A stretch of DNA of 64,000 nt from Bradyrhizobium algeriense (GCF_003062295.1 NZ_PYCN01000029.1:18292-82291), one strand, 5' to 3'; positions 32,856 to 41,553 are shown, counted from the first letter of the stretch. The notes: generated by a model from the sequence alone, not told the origin. Numbers and translations: made by a program.

Positions 32856-33836
32856 ATGGATAGAAAGACGACCAGCGCAGCCGGGCTTGCTTCGAGCCGC
32901 CGTACCCGATTGTGCCGTGAGGCGGCCTTCGGCGCGGCGGCGCTGGCCATGGCGTTGGGGCTGGCCGGCTGGGTGATCGATTTCGACCCGGCCGCCTGGA
33001 TCAATCCCGCATCCGCGAATGTCGGCAGCACTTCCTCGTTCGACGAGCGCTTCGGCCCGGGCTCGGTGCGCCGTTCGCTGGCCTTTAATTACCCCTGGCG
33101 TCCCGCGGCCCGTTCGAATTTCGATGCAGAGTTCGGGCACATCGAAAGCCAGTTGGGCGGACGATCGCGTGAGGAGCAGAACGTTCAGCCCGAACCGTCC
33201 GCCCCGACGGTCGAGGCGGCAATCCCGCTGCCACGAGCCCGGCCGGTCCTGGCCAATCTTCAGTCAACGGGGAGCGACCCGGCGCCGGCTTCGTCTGACA
33301 ACCGCACCATGTTCGAGAAACTCGCCGATCTGGTGCCGATGCGCTTCTCGCTGGCGTCGCTGACCCCGGGGGATGGGCTGCTCGGCGAGCGCAAGGATCT
33401 GACGGCGCTCGGCTACGACAGTCAGACGGCGGTCTACGACATTTCGGCCCGCGCCGTTTACTTGCCGAACGGCGCCAAGCTCGAGGCACATTCGGGGCTG
33501 GGCGGCCTGATGGACAATCCGGCCCATGTCGACCAGCGGATGGTCGGCGCGACCCCGCCGAACGTCTACGATCTCAAGCCGCGTGAAAAGCTGTTTCATG
33601 GCGTCGCGGCGCTGCGCATGACGCCCGTGGGCGAAAACGAAATGCACGGGCGAACGGGCCTGCTCGTGCACAGCTACCTGCTGGGCCCAAACGGCGATTC
33701 CAACGGCTGCGTCTCGATCAAGGAGTATGACCGCTTCCTGACGGCGTACCGCAATGGCGAGGTCAAGCGCCTCATCGTCGTGCCGAGCCTCAAGGAAGGC
33801 CTCACCGCGTCGCGGCGTTCACCGTCCCCGTCATGA
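32856..33836 (+). CDS. DUF2778 protein, membrane-anchored L,D-transpeptidase-like enzyme
   Basis: About 326 residues. An N-terminal membrane helix (AAFGAAALAMALGLAGWVI) is followed by a proline/glutamine-rich linker and a C-terminal DUF2778 domain. The catalytic motif is H272 (LLVHSYLLGPNGDSNGCVSI) and C285, the histidine-serine-glycine-cysteine arrangement of L,D-transpeptidases, placing the active site in the periplasm on peptidoglycan. DUF2778 also occurs in the type VI effector Tlde1. ATG at 32856 (MDRKTTSAAG) is chosen for the GGGGA upstream; the frame is open to 32766. Stop overlaps the next gene (ATGA). Confidence 0.82.
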   Translation: MDRKTTSAAGLASSRRTRLCREAAFGAAALAMALGLAGWVIDFDPAAWINPASANVGSTSSFDERFGPGSVRRSLAFNYPWRPAARSNFDAEFGHIESQLGGRSREEQNVQPEPSAPTVEAAIPLPRARPVLANLQSTGSDPAPASSDNRTMFEKLADLVPMRFSLASLTPGDGLLGERKDLTALGYDSQTAVYDISARAVYLPNGAKLEAHSGLGGLMDNPAHVDQRMVGATPPNVYDLKPREKLFHGVAALRMTPVGENEMHGRTGLLVHSYLLGPNGDSNGCVSIKEYDRFLTAYRNGEVKRLIVVPSLKEGLTASRRSPSPS

Positions 33837-34102
33837 ACGCAGTCGCAGGCGATGCCGCCGATTCCGACACGCCGCTGCGTGCGGTTTTCAAGATCAACCT
33901 GAACGGCCAGACGCTGTCGATCGGAACGGTCGGCCAGGCCTATCGCTTCATCAGCAATCTCAGCTCGATCGAGTGGATCGAATTCCGCGCGCTGCATGCC
34001 GATGCCGTGCACGCGCTGCAGGGCGCCGCCGGCAACGCGATGCTGACTGTACAAGCGACCAACGCGTTGCGCGCGTTGTTCGTCCGGGCCAAGCTGTTGT
34101 GA
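33833..34102 (+). CDS. Small hypothetical protein coupled to the DUF2778 gene
   Basis: 89 residues, MNAVAGDAADSDTPLRAVF to NALRALFVRAKLL, no signal peptide and no membrane helix, so probably cytoplasmic. Predicted beta-strands (VFKINLNGQTLSIG) then alpha-helices with an even amphipathic pattern. The 4-bp ATGA overlap with the DUF2778 gene indicates translational coupling and a linked role. I do not recognise the family. An immunity protein for a DUF2778 toxin would be expected in the periplasm, which this does not fit. Confidence 0.7.
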   Translation: MNAVAGDAADSDTPLRAVFKINLNGQTLSIGTVGQAYRFISNLSSIEWIEFRALHADAVHALQGAAGNAMLTVQATNALRALFVRAKLL

Positions 34103-34215
34103 AGGTGCTGGGTGCGTTCAGCCAACTCCCAGGGGCTACTCGACTTGTCAGCGGACGCCCGCCGCTTCTATGTCTCATAGACACCTGAGATATACGTCCG
34201 AAGGGAAACGTCCGC

Positions 34216-34827
34216 ATGCCCGGAAGTCACGCCGAGATTGAAGATGACCGCCTGATCCGTGAATTGTTGCAGAACTGGGCGATCTGGCGCGATGCCGGCG
34301 ACTGGGAGCGTTTCCGCACCGTCTGGCATCCGGACGGCCGCATGATGGCGACCTGGACGCAGGGCACCGGCGACGAGTTCATCGAAATCAGCAAGCAGGC
34401 CTGGGCCAAGGGCGTCAGCATCCTGCATTTCCTCGGCGGTATCTCGGTCGACCTTGCAGGACAACGCGCCATCTCGCAGACCAAGATGACGATCTCGCAG
34501 CGCGCCGAGGTCGAGGGCGTACTGTGCGACGTGCTTTGCACCGGCCGGTTCTACGACTTTCTCGAAAAGCGGGAGGGACGCTGGGGCATCGTGCTGCGCC
34601 AGCCGATCTATGAAAAGGACCGCATGGACCCCGTCACGCCGGGCACAGCGCCCGTCCTCGACAAGGCGCTGCTCGAACGGTTTCCGCCGGGCTACCGGCA
34701 TCTCGCTTATCTGCAGACCCGCATCGGTTACACGGTGAAGCCCGACATGCCGGGCCTGAAGGGGCCCGAAGTCGAGGCCTTGTACGTGCGCGGTGCGGCG
34801 TGGCTGCAGGGCAAGCCGCTTGGCTGA
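34216..34827 (+). CDS. SnoaL/NTF2-like family protein
   Basis: 203 residues. The N-terminal 140 residues follow the NTF2-like cone fold: RELLQNWAIWRDAGDWERF then VWHPDGRMMATW and ALIS-type strands ending DFLEKREGRWGIVLRQP. Such proteins are hydratases, isomerases, or small subunits of ring-hydroxylating dioxygenases. The C-terminal extension (VLDKALLERFPPGYRHLAYLQ) is typical of a Bradyrhizobium subgroup. No dioxygenase large subunit is adjacent. Ends 6 bp from the convergent MetE-like gene. Confidence 0.82.
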   Translation: MPGSHAEIEDDRLIRELLQNWAIWRDAGDWERFRTVWHPDGRMMATWTQGTGDEFIEISKQAWAKGVSILHFLGGISVDLAGQRAISQTKMTISQRAEVEGVLCDVLCTGRFYDFLEKREGRWGIVLRQPIYEKDRMDPVTPGTAPVLDKALLERFPPGYRHLAYLQTRIGYTVKPDMPGLKGPEVEALYVRGAAWLQGKPLG

Positions 34828-34833
34828 TCTCGG

Positions 34834-35874
34834 TTAGCTGATCTCCTTGCGGACGGCGGCGGCCGCGTCGCACATCGCCTTCAGTTTTCCGAACGCTGTC
34901 TGGCGCGGCATGTATTTCATGCCGCAGTCGGGGGCGACGACAAGGCGATCCGCGGCGACGTGCTTCAGCCCGTTGCGGATCCGGTCGGCCACCACATCGG
35001 CAGATTCGATCTCAGGGTTGCCGAGGTCGAGCACGCCGAGCATGATCTTCTTCGACGACAGATCCTTGAGCACGCCGAGATCGAGCTTCGGCTGCGCCGC
35101 CTCGATCGAGATCTGCTCGGCATTGGTGTCGGCGAGTTCGGCGAGGAAGGAATAGCCGGCCGGCTTGGTCGAGCCGGGCACGACGGCGGCATAGCCGAAG
35201 CACAGATGCACCACCGTCGGCACGGTGATACCCTCGAGCGCGCGGTTGATCGCCTTTACGGCGTAGCGGCGGGCAAGGTCCGGATTGTTGCGCACCCAGG
35301 GCTCGTCGAGCTGGATCACGTCGGCGCCAGCCTCCTGCAAATCGCGCGCTTCGGCGTTGACGGCGGCGGCGAACGCCATCGCCAGTTCCTCGTCGTCCTT
35401 ATAGAATTCGTTCTTGGCCTGCTGGCTCATCGTGAACGGGCCGGGCAGGGTGATTTTTGCTGCGCGATCAGTGTTCTGGCGCAGGAATTTCATGTCGTGC
35501 AGTTCGACCGGGCCGCGGCGTTTCACCGGGCCTGTGACGCGCGGCACCGGCGTCTGGTGTCCGCTGCGCGAGGTGATCATGGCCGGATTTTCGTCATCGA
35601 TGCCTTCGAGCGCCGTCGCAAATCGGTTGGAGTAGCTCTCGCGGCGGATTTCGCCGTCGGTCACGATGTCGATGCCGGCGCGCTCCATGTCCCTGATGGC
35701 GACAATAGTGGCGTCGTCCTGCGCCTCCTCCAGGTGCTCGGCCGGCAGCCGCCACATCGCATGCAGGCGCGTGCGCGGCACCACCTTGGACAGCATCGCG
35801 CGATCGACCAGCCATTCCGGCTGCGGATAGCTGCCGACGACGGTGGTCGGCAGCAGGTGCTTTGGCAGGTTCAT
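34834..35874 (-). CDS. MetE C-terminal-domain-like zinc enzyme (cobalamin-independent methionine synthase family)
   Basis: 346 residues, one barrel only; full MetE is about 750 with two barrels. The zinc ligands of MetE are conserved in order: HLC (two ligands) near residue 217, E in ISIEAAQP, and C in PDCGMKYM near the end; the substrate-binding DEPW is also present. Such short forms include archaeal MetE, but also alkyl-transfer enzymes such as coenzyme M lyases/transferases. It is the last gene of a leftward catabolic/import cluster, so a role in splitting or transferring a C-S or methyl group of the imported compound is more likely than methionine synthesis. Inference. Confidence 0.85.
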   Translation of the reverse strand: MNLPKHLLPTTVVGSYPQPEWLVDRAMLSKVVPRTRLHAMWRLPAEHLEEAQDDATIVAIRDMERAGIDIVTDGEIRRESYSNRFATALEGIDDENPAMITSRSGHQTPVPRVTGPVKRRGPVELHDMKFLRQNTDRAAKITLPGPFTMSQQAKNEFYKDDEELAMAFAAAVNAEARDLQEAGADVIQLDEPWVRNNPDLARRYAVKAINRALEGITVPTVVHLCFGYAAVVPGSTKPAGYSFLAELADTNAEQISIEAAQPKLDLGVLKDLSSKKIMLGVLDLGNPEIESADVVADRIRNGLKHVAADRLVVAPDCGMKYMPRQTAFGKLKAMCDAAAAVRKEIS

Positions 35875-35910
35875 GAGTATCTCCTTGCTCTTGTTATTTT
35901 CCCGCTTACG

Positions 35911-36780
35911 TCAGGCAGCACGCGTCGCTGCGGCCGCAACCTCGTCCCTGACCGGATTGCGCAGCACGCCGATGCCGGAGACCTCGACCTCAACCACGTC
36001 GCCATCCTTCATCCAGAGCGGCGGCGTGCGGTAGGCGCCGACGCCGCCGGTGGTACCGGTCACGATGACGTCGCCGGGCACGAGCTCGGTGAAGGTCGAG
36101 CAGTAGGCAATCAGGGCAGGGACGTCGAACACGAGGTCCGAGATTGGTGCGGCCTGCACCTCGACGCCGTTGAGGCGGGTCGCAATCGTCTGCTTGCTGA
36201 TATCGGGGATTTCGTCCGTCGTGACCATCCACGGCCCGAACGCGCCGGTACCCACAAAATTCTTGCCCGGCGCGAATTGCGAGGTGTGGCGCTGCCAGTC
36301 GCGGATGCTGCCGTCATTGTAGCAGGCATAGCCCGCCACATGCGCCGGCGCGGCCTCGCGCGAAATGCGGCGGCCGGCCTTGCCGATGATGACGGCCATT
36401 TCGCCCTCATAGTCGAAGCGCTCCGACTCCAGCGGCCGGATCATCGGTTGGCCGCTGCCGACCTGGCTGTTGGCAAAGCGGGTGAAAATCATCGGGTGCG
36501 GCGGTGTAGGATGGCCGCTTTCGGCGAGATGCGTGGCGTAATTGACGCCGATGCAGAAGATCTTGTCCGGATCGGGAACGGTCGGCAGCAGCTCAATTTC
36601 GGCGAGCGCGTAGTCCGGCCGTTCGCCTTGCAGCGCGCTCAAGGCATCGAGCGATCCGCTCGCGAGCAGCGCCTTCAGGGTTGGCCGATCCTTCAGCCGC
36701 TTGCCGGCGTCAATGATGCCGTCTTTTATCACCAGGCCGTATGTTGCTGTTGGACCCGCCTTGAAACTTGCGATCTTCAT
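35911..36780 (-). CDS. Fumarylacetoacetate hydrolase-family protein
   Basis: 289 residues. N-terminal small domain (MKIASFKAGPTATYGLVIKD) and FAH barrel from about residue 60: FCIGVNYATHLAESG, RFDYEGEMAVIIGKAGR with the E-x-E metal pair, ARDWQ-type loop and GTTGGVGA. FAH-family enzymes hydrolyse C-C bonds of acylpyruvates or decarboxylate/isomerise. ATG at 36780 shares its last base with the stop codon of the upstream deacetylase (TAATG), so tight coupling. Followed by the MetE-like gene after 36 bp. Substrate unknown. Confidence 0.92.
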   Translation of the reverse strand: MKIASFKAGPTATYGLVIKDGIIDAGKRLKDRPTLKALLASGSLDALSALQGERPDYALAEIELLPTVPDPDKIFCIGVNYATHLAESGHPTPPHPMIFTRFANSQVGSGQPMIRPLESERFDYEGEMAVIIGKAGRRISREAAPAHVAGYACYNDGSIRDWQRHTSQFAPGKNFVGTGAFGPWMVTTDEIPDISKQTIATRLNGVEVQAAPISDLVFDVPALIAYCSTFTELVPGDVIVTGTTGGVGAYRTPPLWMKDGDVVEVEVSGIGVLRNPVRDEVAAAATRAA

Positions 36781-37442
36781 TATTCGGCACTTTCTTCGAT
36801 GGAGGAAACATAGGGTTCGATGGATTGTACGATCTCGCCCGAACGGATCGGAACGCAATCGGGCGGAAAGTCCTGATGGAAACGCGCGCCGGCTTTTCCG
36901 GCGTGGTCGATGAAGCGCTCGAGATGGTTCATCGCGCCACTCGGCAGATCGTGCAGAACCATCAGGCTCCACGGCTGCGACCGGCACTGCTCCAGGGCCC
37001 GGTCGGCCCAGCCGTCCGGATCGCCCCAGTCGCGCGGGATCGCGTTCCAGAGCACGCAACTATGCTTGTTGCGCGTGAGATATTCGACCACGGAAGGCTT
37101 CAGCAGCCGCGCGTCGAGATTGCCGCCGCCGCCGAACGGCCGGAACCAGCGATTGGCGTGCGCGAGGTTGCCGATCGCATCCTGCGTCCGCCCGATCTCG
37201 TTTTGCGCAGCCTCCGTTTCCCGTTGCTGCCCGAGCGGCACCGAATGCGTAAAAGTGTGATTGCCGATCCAGTGGCCTTCGTCATGGGCCCGCGCCGCAA
37301 GCCGGCGGCGTTCGGGGTCGCCAAGCTTCTCGCCGATCACGAAGAAGGTCGCCTTGATGCCGCGCTCGCGCAAAATATCGAGCACGCGCGGCGTCACGCC
37401 GGGCTCGGGACCATTGTCGAATGTCAGCGTCAGGTCGAACAC
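36780..37442 (-). CDS. Polysaccharide deacetylase-family (NodB-fold) hydrolase, cytoplasmic
   Basis: 220 residues. GTG start at 37442 preceded by GGAGG at 6 nt; the much longer open frame upstream is only a shadow of the permease. The NodB motifs are LTFDNGPEPG (motif 1; the second aspartate of TFDDGP is Asn) and GNHTFTHS (His-x3-His metal ligands). No signal peptide, so it acts on a small cytoplasmic amide rather than a cell-wall polymer, as PuuE-type allantoinases do. It sits between the importer genes and the FAH gene in one operon. Reaction is inferred as C-N hydrolysis. Confidence 0.85.
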   Translation of the reverse strand: MFDLTLTFDNGPEPGVTPRVLDILRERGIKATFFVIGEKLGDPERRRLAARAHDEGHWIGNHTFTHSVPLGQQRETEAAQNEIGRTQDAIGNLAHANRWFRPFGGGGNLDARLLKPSVVEYLTRNKHSCVLWNAIPRDWGDPDGWADRALEQCRSQPWSLMVLHDLPSGAMNHLERFIDHAGKAGARFHQDFPPDCVPIRSGEIVQSIEPYVSSIEESAE

Positions 37443-37453
37443 GCAGGCCTCCG

Positions 37454-38254
37454 TCAGGTCGCAGGCTGCAGGGTAGTCGTTGAGATTTCTTCCGCGGCGT
37501 TTTGTCCGGCGCGGGTGCCGGTCTGCCAGATCGCAGCCTTTCGCTCGATCCATTTGATGGCGGCGTTGAAGGCAATCGCCATCGCCAGCACCAGCAGCAC
37601 GCCGGCGAATACATGCGGGCTGTCGAGAATGGTGCGGTAGCGCGAGATCAGATAGCCGATGCCGGCGGATGAAATCAGCATCTCCGATACCACGACGCCG
37701 ACGATCACGAGCGCGCCGCCGACGCGCAGCCCCGACAGCACGGTCGGGATCGCCGCCGGGATGATCACGCGAACCAGCCGCTGGCTCAGCGTCGCGCCCA
37801 TGCTTCGGGCGGCCAGCAGCAATTGCGGATCGATGGTCTGGATGCCGGCGGCGGTCGCCAGCATCGTCGGCAGGAAGCCATAGATTGAGGCGAACGCGAT
37901 CTTGGATTCCGAGCCGATGCCGAGCCACACCGTGAAGACCGGATAGAGAATGACCAGCGGCACCGCATAGAGGCTTGAGACCATCGGCATGATCAGGATG
38001 CGCGGCCGGGGCAGGCTGCCGACGATGGCGCCTAACAGGATGCCGCCGCCGCAGGCGAACGCCATCGAGATCGCGACCTCGTAGAGCGTGACGGCAAGGG
38101 CATGGCCGTATTCGCCCGCCTCGTTCCAGCCGGCCGCGAGTGTCGACGACAGCGACGGCAGGAACAGCTCGGGAATGAGGCCTGCGCGCGGCAGGATTTC
38201 CCACAGCGCAATGAGCCCGATCACGATCAATCTGCGAAGCGTCGCCGCGGTCAT
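37454..38254 (-). CDS. ABC transporter permease (SsuC/TauC type)
   Basis: 266 residues with about six membrane helices and the coupling loop ARSMGATLSQRLVRVIIPAAI (EAA motif) near residue 150. SsuC/TauC-type permeases import sulfonates, nitrate, pyrimidine precursors, riboflavin or aromatic acids. It is 7 bp after the ATPase gene; a second, different permease lies before the ATPase, so the transporter may be a permease heterodimer. Confidence 0.92.
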   Translation of the reverse strand: MTAATLRRLIVIGLIALWEILPRAGLIPELFLPSLSSTLAAGWNEAGEYGHALAVTLYEVAISMAFACGGGILLGAIVGSLPRPRILIMPMVSSLYAVPLVILYPVFTVWLGIGSESKIAFASIYGFLPTMLATAAGIQTIDPQLLLAARSMGATLSQRLVRVIIPAAIPTVLSGLRVGGALVIVGVVVSEMLISSAGIGYLISRYRTILDSPHVFAGVLLVLAMAIAFNAAIKWIERKAAIWQTGTRAGQNAAEEISTTTLQPAT

Positions 38255-38261
38255 CTCTGCC

Positions 38262-39074
38262 TCACGCTGATTTGCGGATGTGCCGCCAGATACGGTCGCG
38301 CAGGCTGCCGAACGCGTCGCCGCTCAGCATTTCATAGGTACGCGGGCGGGGCAGCGAGACCTGCAGGTGATCGACGATGCGGCCGGGCCGCGGCGACATC
38401 ACGATCACCTCGTCGGCGAGATAGACCGCCTCTGTCAGGCTGTGCGTGACGAACACCACGGTCTTGCCGGTCGCCGCCCAGATCCGCAGCAGTTCGTCGC
38501 CCATGGTCATGCGGGTCTGCTCGTCGAGCGCGGCAAACGGTTCGTCCATCAGCAGCACCGGAGGGTCCTGCACCAGCCCGCGCGCGATCGAGACGCGCTG
38601 CTTCATGCCGCCGGACAATTCATGCGGATGGCGCTTTCCAAAACCGTCGAGGCCGACGAGTTTGAGCGCATCCTGCGCCTTGACGCGGCGTTCGCCCTTG
38701 GCGACGCGGCGCAGCGCCAGCGGAAACTCGACATTCTCTTCCGCCGTCAGCCAGGGAAACAGGCTGGCTTCCTGAAACACCACGCCGACGCGATTTGGAT
38801 CGGGCTCGGGAATCGGTGCCCCGCTGATGGTGATGGTGCCCGAGGTCTGCTGGCGCAGGCCCGCCATCATCATCAGAAGCGTCGACTTGCCGCAGCCGCT
38901 CGGGCCGACCAGCACGACGAAGCGGCCGGGCTTGACGTCGAGCGAAACGTCTTCCAGCGCGACGACGTCCTGCGTCGTGGTCTTGAAGATCTGCCCGACA
39001 TTGCGGACCTCGATCGCGCCGGCCGGCTTCAGCGGGGTTATGTTCGCCAATGGCTGCATCGTGTTTCCACCCAT
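38262..39074 (-). CDS. ABC transporter ATP-binding protein (SsuB/TauB type)
   Basis: 270 residues. Walker A VGPSGCGKSTL, signature LSGGMKQRVSIARGL, Walker B VLLMDEPFAALDEQ, His-loop FVTHSLTEAVYLAD. It powers the importer formed by the two flanking permeases. Start is either 39074 (MGGNTMQPLAN) or 39059 (preceded by GGTGGA); both overlap the end of the upstream permease gene at 39038, indicating coupling. Confidence 0.94.
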   Translation of the reverse strand: MGGNTMQPLANITPLKPAGAIEVRNVGQIFKTTTQDVVALEDVSLDVKPGRFVVLVGPSGCGKSTLLMMMAGLRQQTSGTITISGAPIPEPDPNRVGVVFQEASLFPWLTAEENVEFPLALRRVAKGERRVKAQDALKLVGLDGFGKRHPHELSGGMKQRVSIARGLVQDPPVLLMDEPFAALDEQTRMTMGDELLRIWAATGKTVVFVTHSLTEAVYLADEVIVMSPRPGRIVDHLQVSLPRPRTYEMLSGDAFGSLRDRIWRHIRKSA

Positions 39075-39790
39075 CTGACCAGTTCATTGAAGGCAATCGC
39101 GATCACGGCGATCATCACCACGCCGGCCAGCAATTGCTTCATCTGGAAGTTTTCGCCCCAGGTCGCGATCTGATGGCCGATGCCGTCGCGCGAGGCGTAC
39201 ATTTCGGCGAGAATGACGCCGGTGAGATTGAAGATCATCGAGATCCGCAGGGCCTCCAGCAGAACGGGGAGCATGCTCGGCAGATAGACGCGAAACGCGG
39301 TTTGCATCGGCGTCGCGCCATAGGAGCGGGCGACGGTCAAATGCTCGACCTTGACCGACTCCACCGCCGTCGTGGTCGACATGATCACAATGAAGATGGT
39401 CGAGAAGAATCCGAAGCCGACCTTCTGCGCAAAGCCGACGCCGAACACCAGGATGAACATCGGCAGGAAGATTGATTTCGGGATGCTGAACGCGAAGAAC
39501 AACAGCGGCTTTGCCACGTCGGCAAAGTAGCGATTCTCCGCGATCAGGAAGCCGATCAGCGCGCCGACGGGGACGGCGAGCGCGAACGCGGTCACCACTT
39601 CGGTCGCGGTAACGGCGAGGTCCTTGCGCACGCTCGCTCGCTGCAGCAGCTCGCCAAGCGTTGCCAGCGTGTCGGAGGCGGAGGGAAGCAGGCGCGGATT
39701 GACGATGCCACTGCGCGACAGGATTTCCCATATCGCAAACAGCGCCACCACGATCGCGATTCGTGCCGCCTTTACGCCTAATCCACGCAT
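39038..39790 (-). CDS. ABC transporter permease (SsuC/TauC type), second paralogue
   Basis: 250 residues, about six helices. EAA-loop VARSYGATPMQTAFRVYLPSM near residue 153. It follows the binding-protein gene by 9 bp and overlaps the ATPase gene by 22-37 bp. It is clearly related to, but different from, the permease at 37454-38254. Confidence 0.92.
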   Translation of the reverse strand: MRGLGVKAARIAIVVALFAIWEILSRSGIVNPRLLPSASDTLATLGELLQRASVRKDLAVTATEVVTAFALAVPVGALIGFLIAENRYFADVAKPLLFFAFSIPKSIFLPMFILVFGVGFAQKVGFGFFSTIFIVIMSTTTAVESVKVEHLTVARSYGATPMQTAFRVYLPSMLPVLLEALRISMIFNLTGVILAEMYASRDGIGHQIATWGENFQMKQLLAGVVMIAVIAIAFNELVRWVETRCSHWRT

Positions 39791-39799
39791 CGCGCCGCC

Positions 39800-40771
39800 T
39801 CAGGGCTTGGTCGGAACCGGCTTGAACTGCGTCGAGATGATCTCGGCGGCAGGCCCAAGGTCCTTCATGCCGCCGGCCTTGGCCATGTCGAGCGCAAGCT
39901 GGAGCTGCTCCGGAATCTTCGCACCCTCCATGCTGCCGTCGGTTTCCAGCTTCAGAATCGTGTTTTCATATTCCAGCGCCGCGATCTCGGCGGGGATTTC
40001 ATAGAGCTCGGTGATCAGCTTGACGGAGGCGTCCTTGTTGGCGCGCATGAACATCAGCGCGCCGTAGAGCGCGTTCAGCGTCTTCTGCACCATCTGCGGC
40101 TTGTCCTGCACGTATTTGTCGAGCGCGATCCAGCCGGCGGCGAGGTTCGGCGGCACTTCCTTGGAGAAGTCGAGGATGGTGCGCGCTTCGCCCGATTTGG
40201 AAATCTGGAAGCTCAGCGGCGAATAGACCACGGCCGCATCGACATTGCCGGCGAGCAGGTTCGGCACCAGGCCGCCGCCGCCGACGGGCACGCGGGTGAA
40301 TTCGATCTTCTTGTCCTGCTGGGTCCACAGCGCCAGCAGGTCGGAGCCGGAGCCGGCGGAGGTGATCGCGACCTTTTTGCCTTTCAGATCGTTGACGCCA
40401 AGCGTCGATTTCGAAAGCGTCATCAACTGCCAGCCGTAATAGCCGGTCGCGGCACTGGCGAGCACCTTGGAGTTCACGCCCTTCTTGCGCCCCGCAGATA
40501 CCAGCGAGGTGGCGTCGAGAATGACGTCGGCGGCACCCGCCGCCATCGCCTCGAACGTCTCGGCGCCGCCGCGATAGATCGTAAGTTCCGCTGCGATGCC
40601 TTCCTTCTCGAACAGTTTCTGCCGCACCGCGGTTTCCGCGATCGTGGTCGGCCAATAGGTTTTGGTCGGAAGCCCGATGCGGACGGTGTCGGCAGCTTGC
40701 GCGTAGCCTGATGCGCCAAGCACGGTGGCTGCCGTGATCGTTGCCAGGATGTGGCGTCGCGTGATCTTCAT
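39800..40771 (-). CDS. ABC transporter substrate-binding protein, NMT1/SsuA-like, Tat signal
   Basis: 323 residues. The N-terminus MKITRRHILATITAATVLG carries a twin-arginine motif and a signal peptide ending at AQA-AD. The mature part is the NMT1/SsuA fold: VRIGLPTKTYWPTTIAETAV, IYRGGAETFEAMAAGAADV and GKKVAITSAGSGSDLLALW line the ligand cleft. It captures the substrate in the periplasm for the two-permease importer. The ligand is unknown; related proteins bind sulfonates, taurine, pyrimidine precursors and aromatic carboxylates. Confidence 0.92.
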   Translation of the reverse strand: MKITRRHILATITAATVLGASGYAQAADTVRIGLPTKTYWPTTIAETAVRQKLFEKEGIAAELTIYRGGAETFEAMAAGAADVILDATSLVSAGRKKGVNSKVLASAATGYYGWQLMTLSKSTLGVNDLKGKKVAITSAGSGSDLLALWTQQDKKIEFTRVPVGGGGLVPNLLAGNVDAAVVYSPLSFQISKSGEARTILDFSKEVPPNLAAGWIALDKYVQDKPQMVQKTLNALYGALMFMRANKDASVKLITELYEIPAEIAALEYENTILKLETDGSMEGAKIPEQLQLALDMAKAGGMKDLGPAAEIISTQFKPVPTKP

Positions 40772-40824
40772 TGTGACGTTTCCCTTTTGCTTTTTCTTGA
40801 TTGGCTTGGTCTTCGAACGGTCGA

Positions 40825-41553
40825 TCAGACGGCGTCGCCACCTCCGAACGTGTTCGGCGTGGCGAGCTCGACGAGGCGCATGGTCGTCATGAAATGCTTC
40901 GAGAGCGCCGTGACGGCGGCATCGGCATCGCGCTTGAGCGTGGCATGCACGATTGCCGCGTGTTCGGCCTCCACATCGCGGGATTTTTCGCTGTTGCGCC
41001 GGATCGCGAGCCTTCGATACCGCTCGCTCTGCTCATGCAGCACATCGCGAAACCCGAGCAGCCATTGCGAGCCGCAGGCGTTCACCAGCGTGCGATGGAA
41101 GACGCGGTGCCGCACCACCCATTCCTCATAGTGATGGGTCGGATCGTCGGGATAGGTATGGGGAACGGCGCAGAGCGCGGTGAACGATTTCTCCACCGAG
41201 GCAAGCCATGCCGCGTCGCCGCGCTCGATCGAGCGCCGCAGCGCCAGCCCTTCGATATCGACACGGGTCTGCGTCACGTCCCGAAGATCGGCTGATGATA
41301 CCGGGCTGACGCGAAAGCCGCGCTGGTCGGATGCCTGCACCAGCCCGTCCGCGACGAGCCGCGATAACGCCTCGCGCACCGCGGCGAGGCTGACCGAGAA
41401 CTGTTTGGCGAGACCGGCAATATGCAGCTTCTGGCCGGGCAGCAGCCGGGTCGAAAGAATATCCGCGCGCAGCCGCTCCTGAACGGCTGATGTCAGGCTT
41501 CGAGGCCGTTCGTCGGCAAGGCTCTCACCAAAACTCAACCCGATACTGCTCAT
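40825..41553 (-). CDS. GntR-family transcriptional regulator (FadR/FCD subgroup)
   Basis: 242 residues. Winged HTH: TRLLPGQKLHIAGLAKQFSV then SLAAVREALSRLVADGLV; the C-terminal helical FCD domain holds the metal/acid-binding histidines (VRHRVFHRTLVNACG, EHAAIVHATL). FCD regulators respond to carboxylic acids. It is the first gene of the leftward cluster, 53 bp before the binding protein, so it probably controls the whole importer-hydrolase-MetE-like set. Confidence 0.93.
   Translation of the reverse strand: MSSIGLSFGESLADERPRSLTSAVQERLRADILSTRLLPGQKLHIAGLAKQFSVSLAAVREALSRLVADGLVQASDQRGFRVSPVSSADLRDVTQTRVDIEGLALRRSIERGDAAWLASVEKSFTALCAVPHTYPDDPTHHYEEWVVRHRVFHRTLVNACGSQWLLGFRDVLHEQSERYRRLAIRRNSEKSRDVEAEHAAIVHATLKRDADAAVTALSKHFMTTMRLVELATPNTFGGGDAV

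Noticed and set aside
36780..38204. 474-codon minus-strand frame fusing a deacetylase to an N-terminal extension
   Set aside because: The extension overlaps the permease gene in another frame and is arginine/proline-rich; a GTG at 37442 with GGAGG fits the NodB-fold start.
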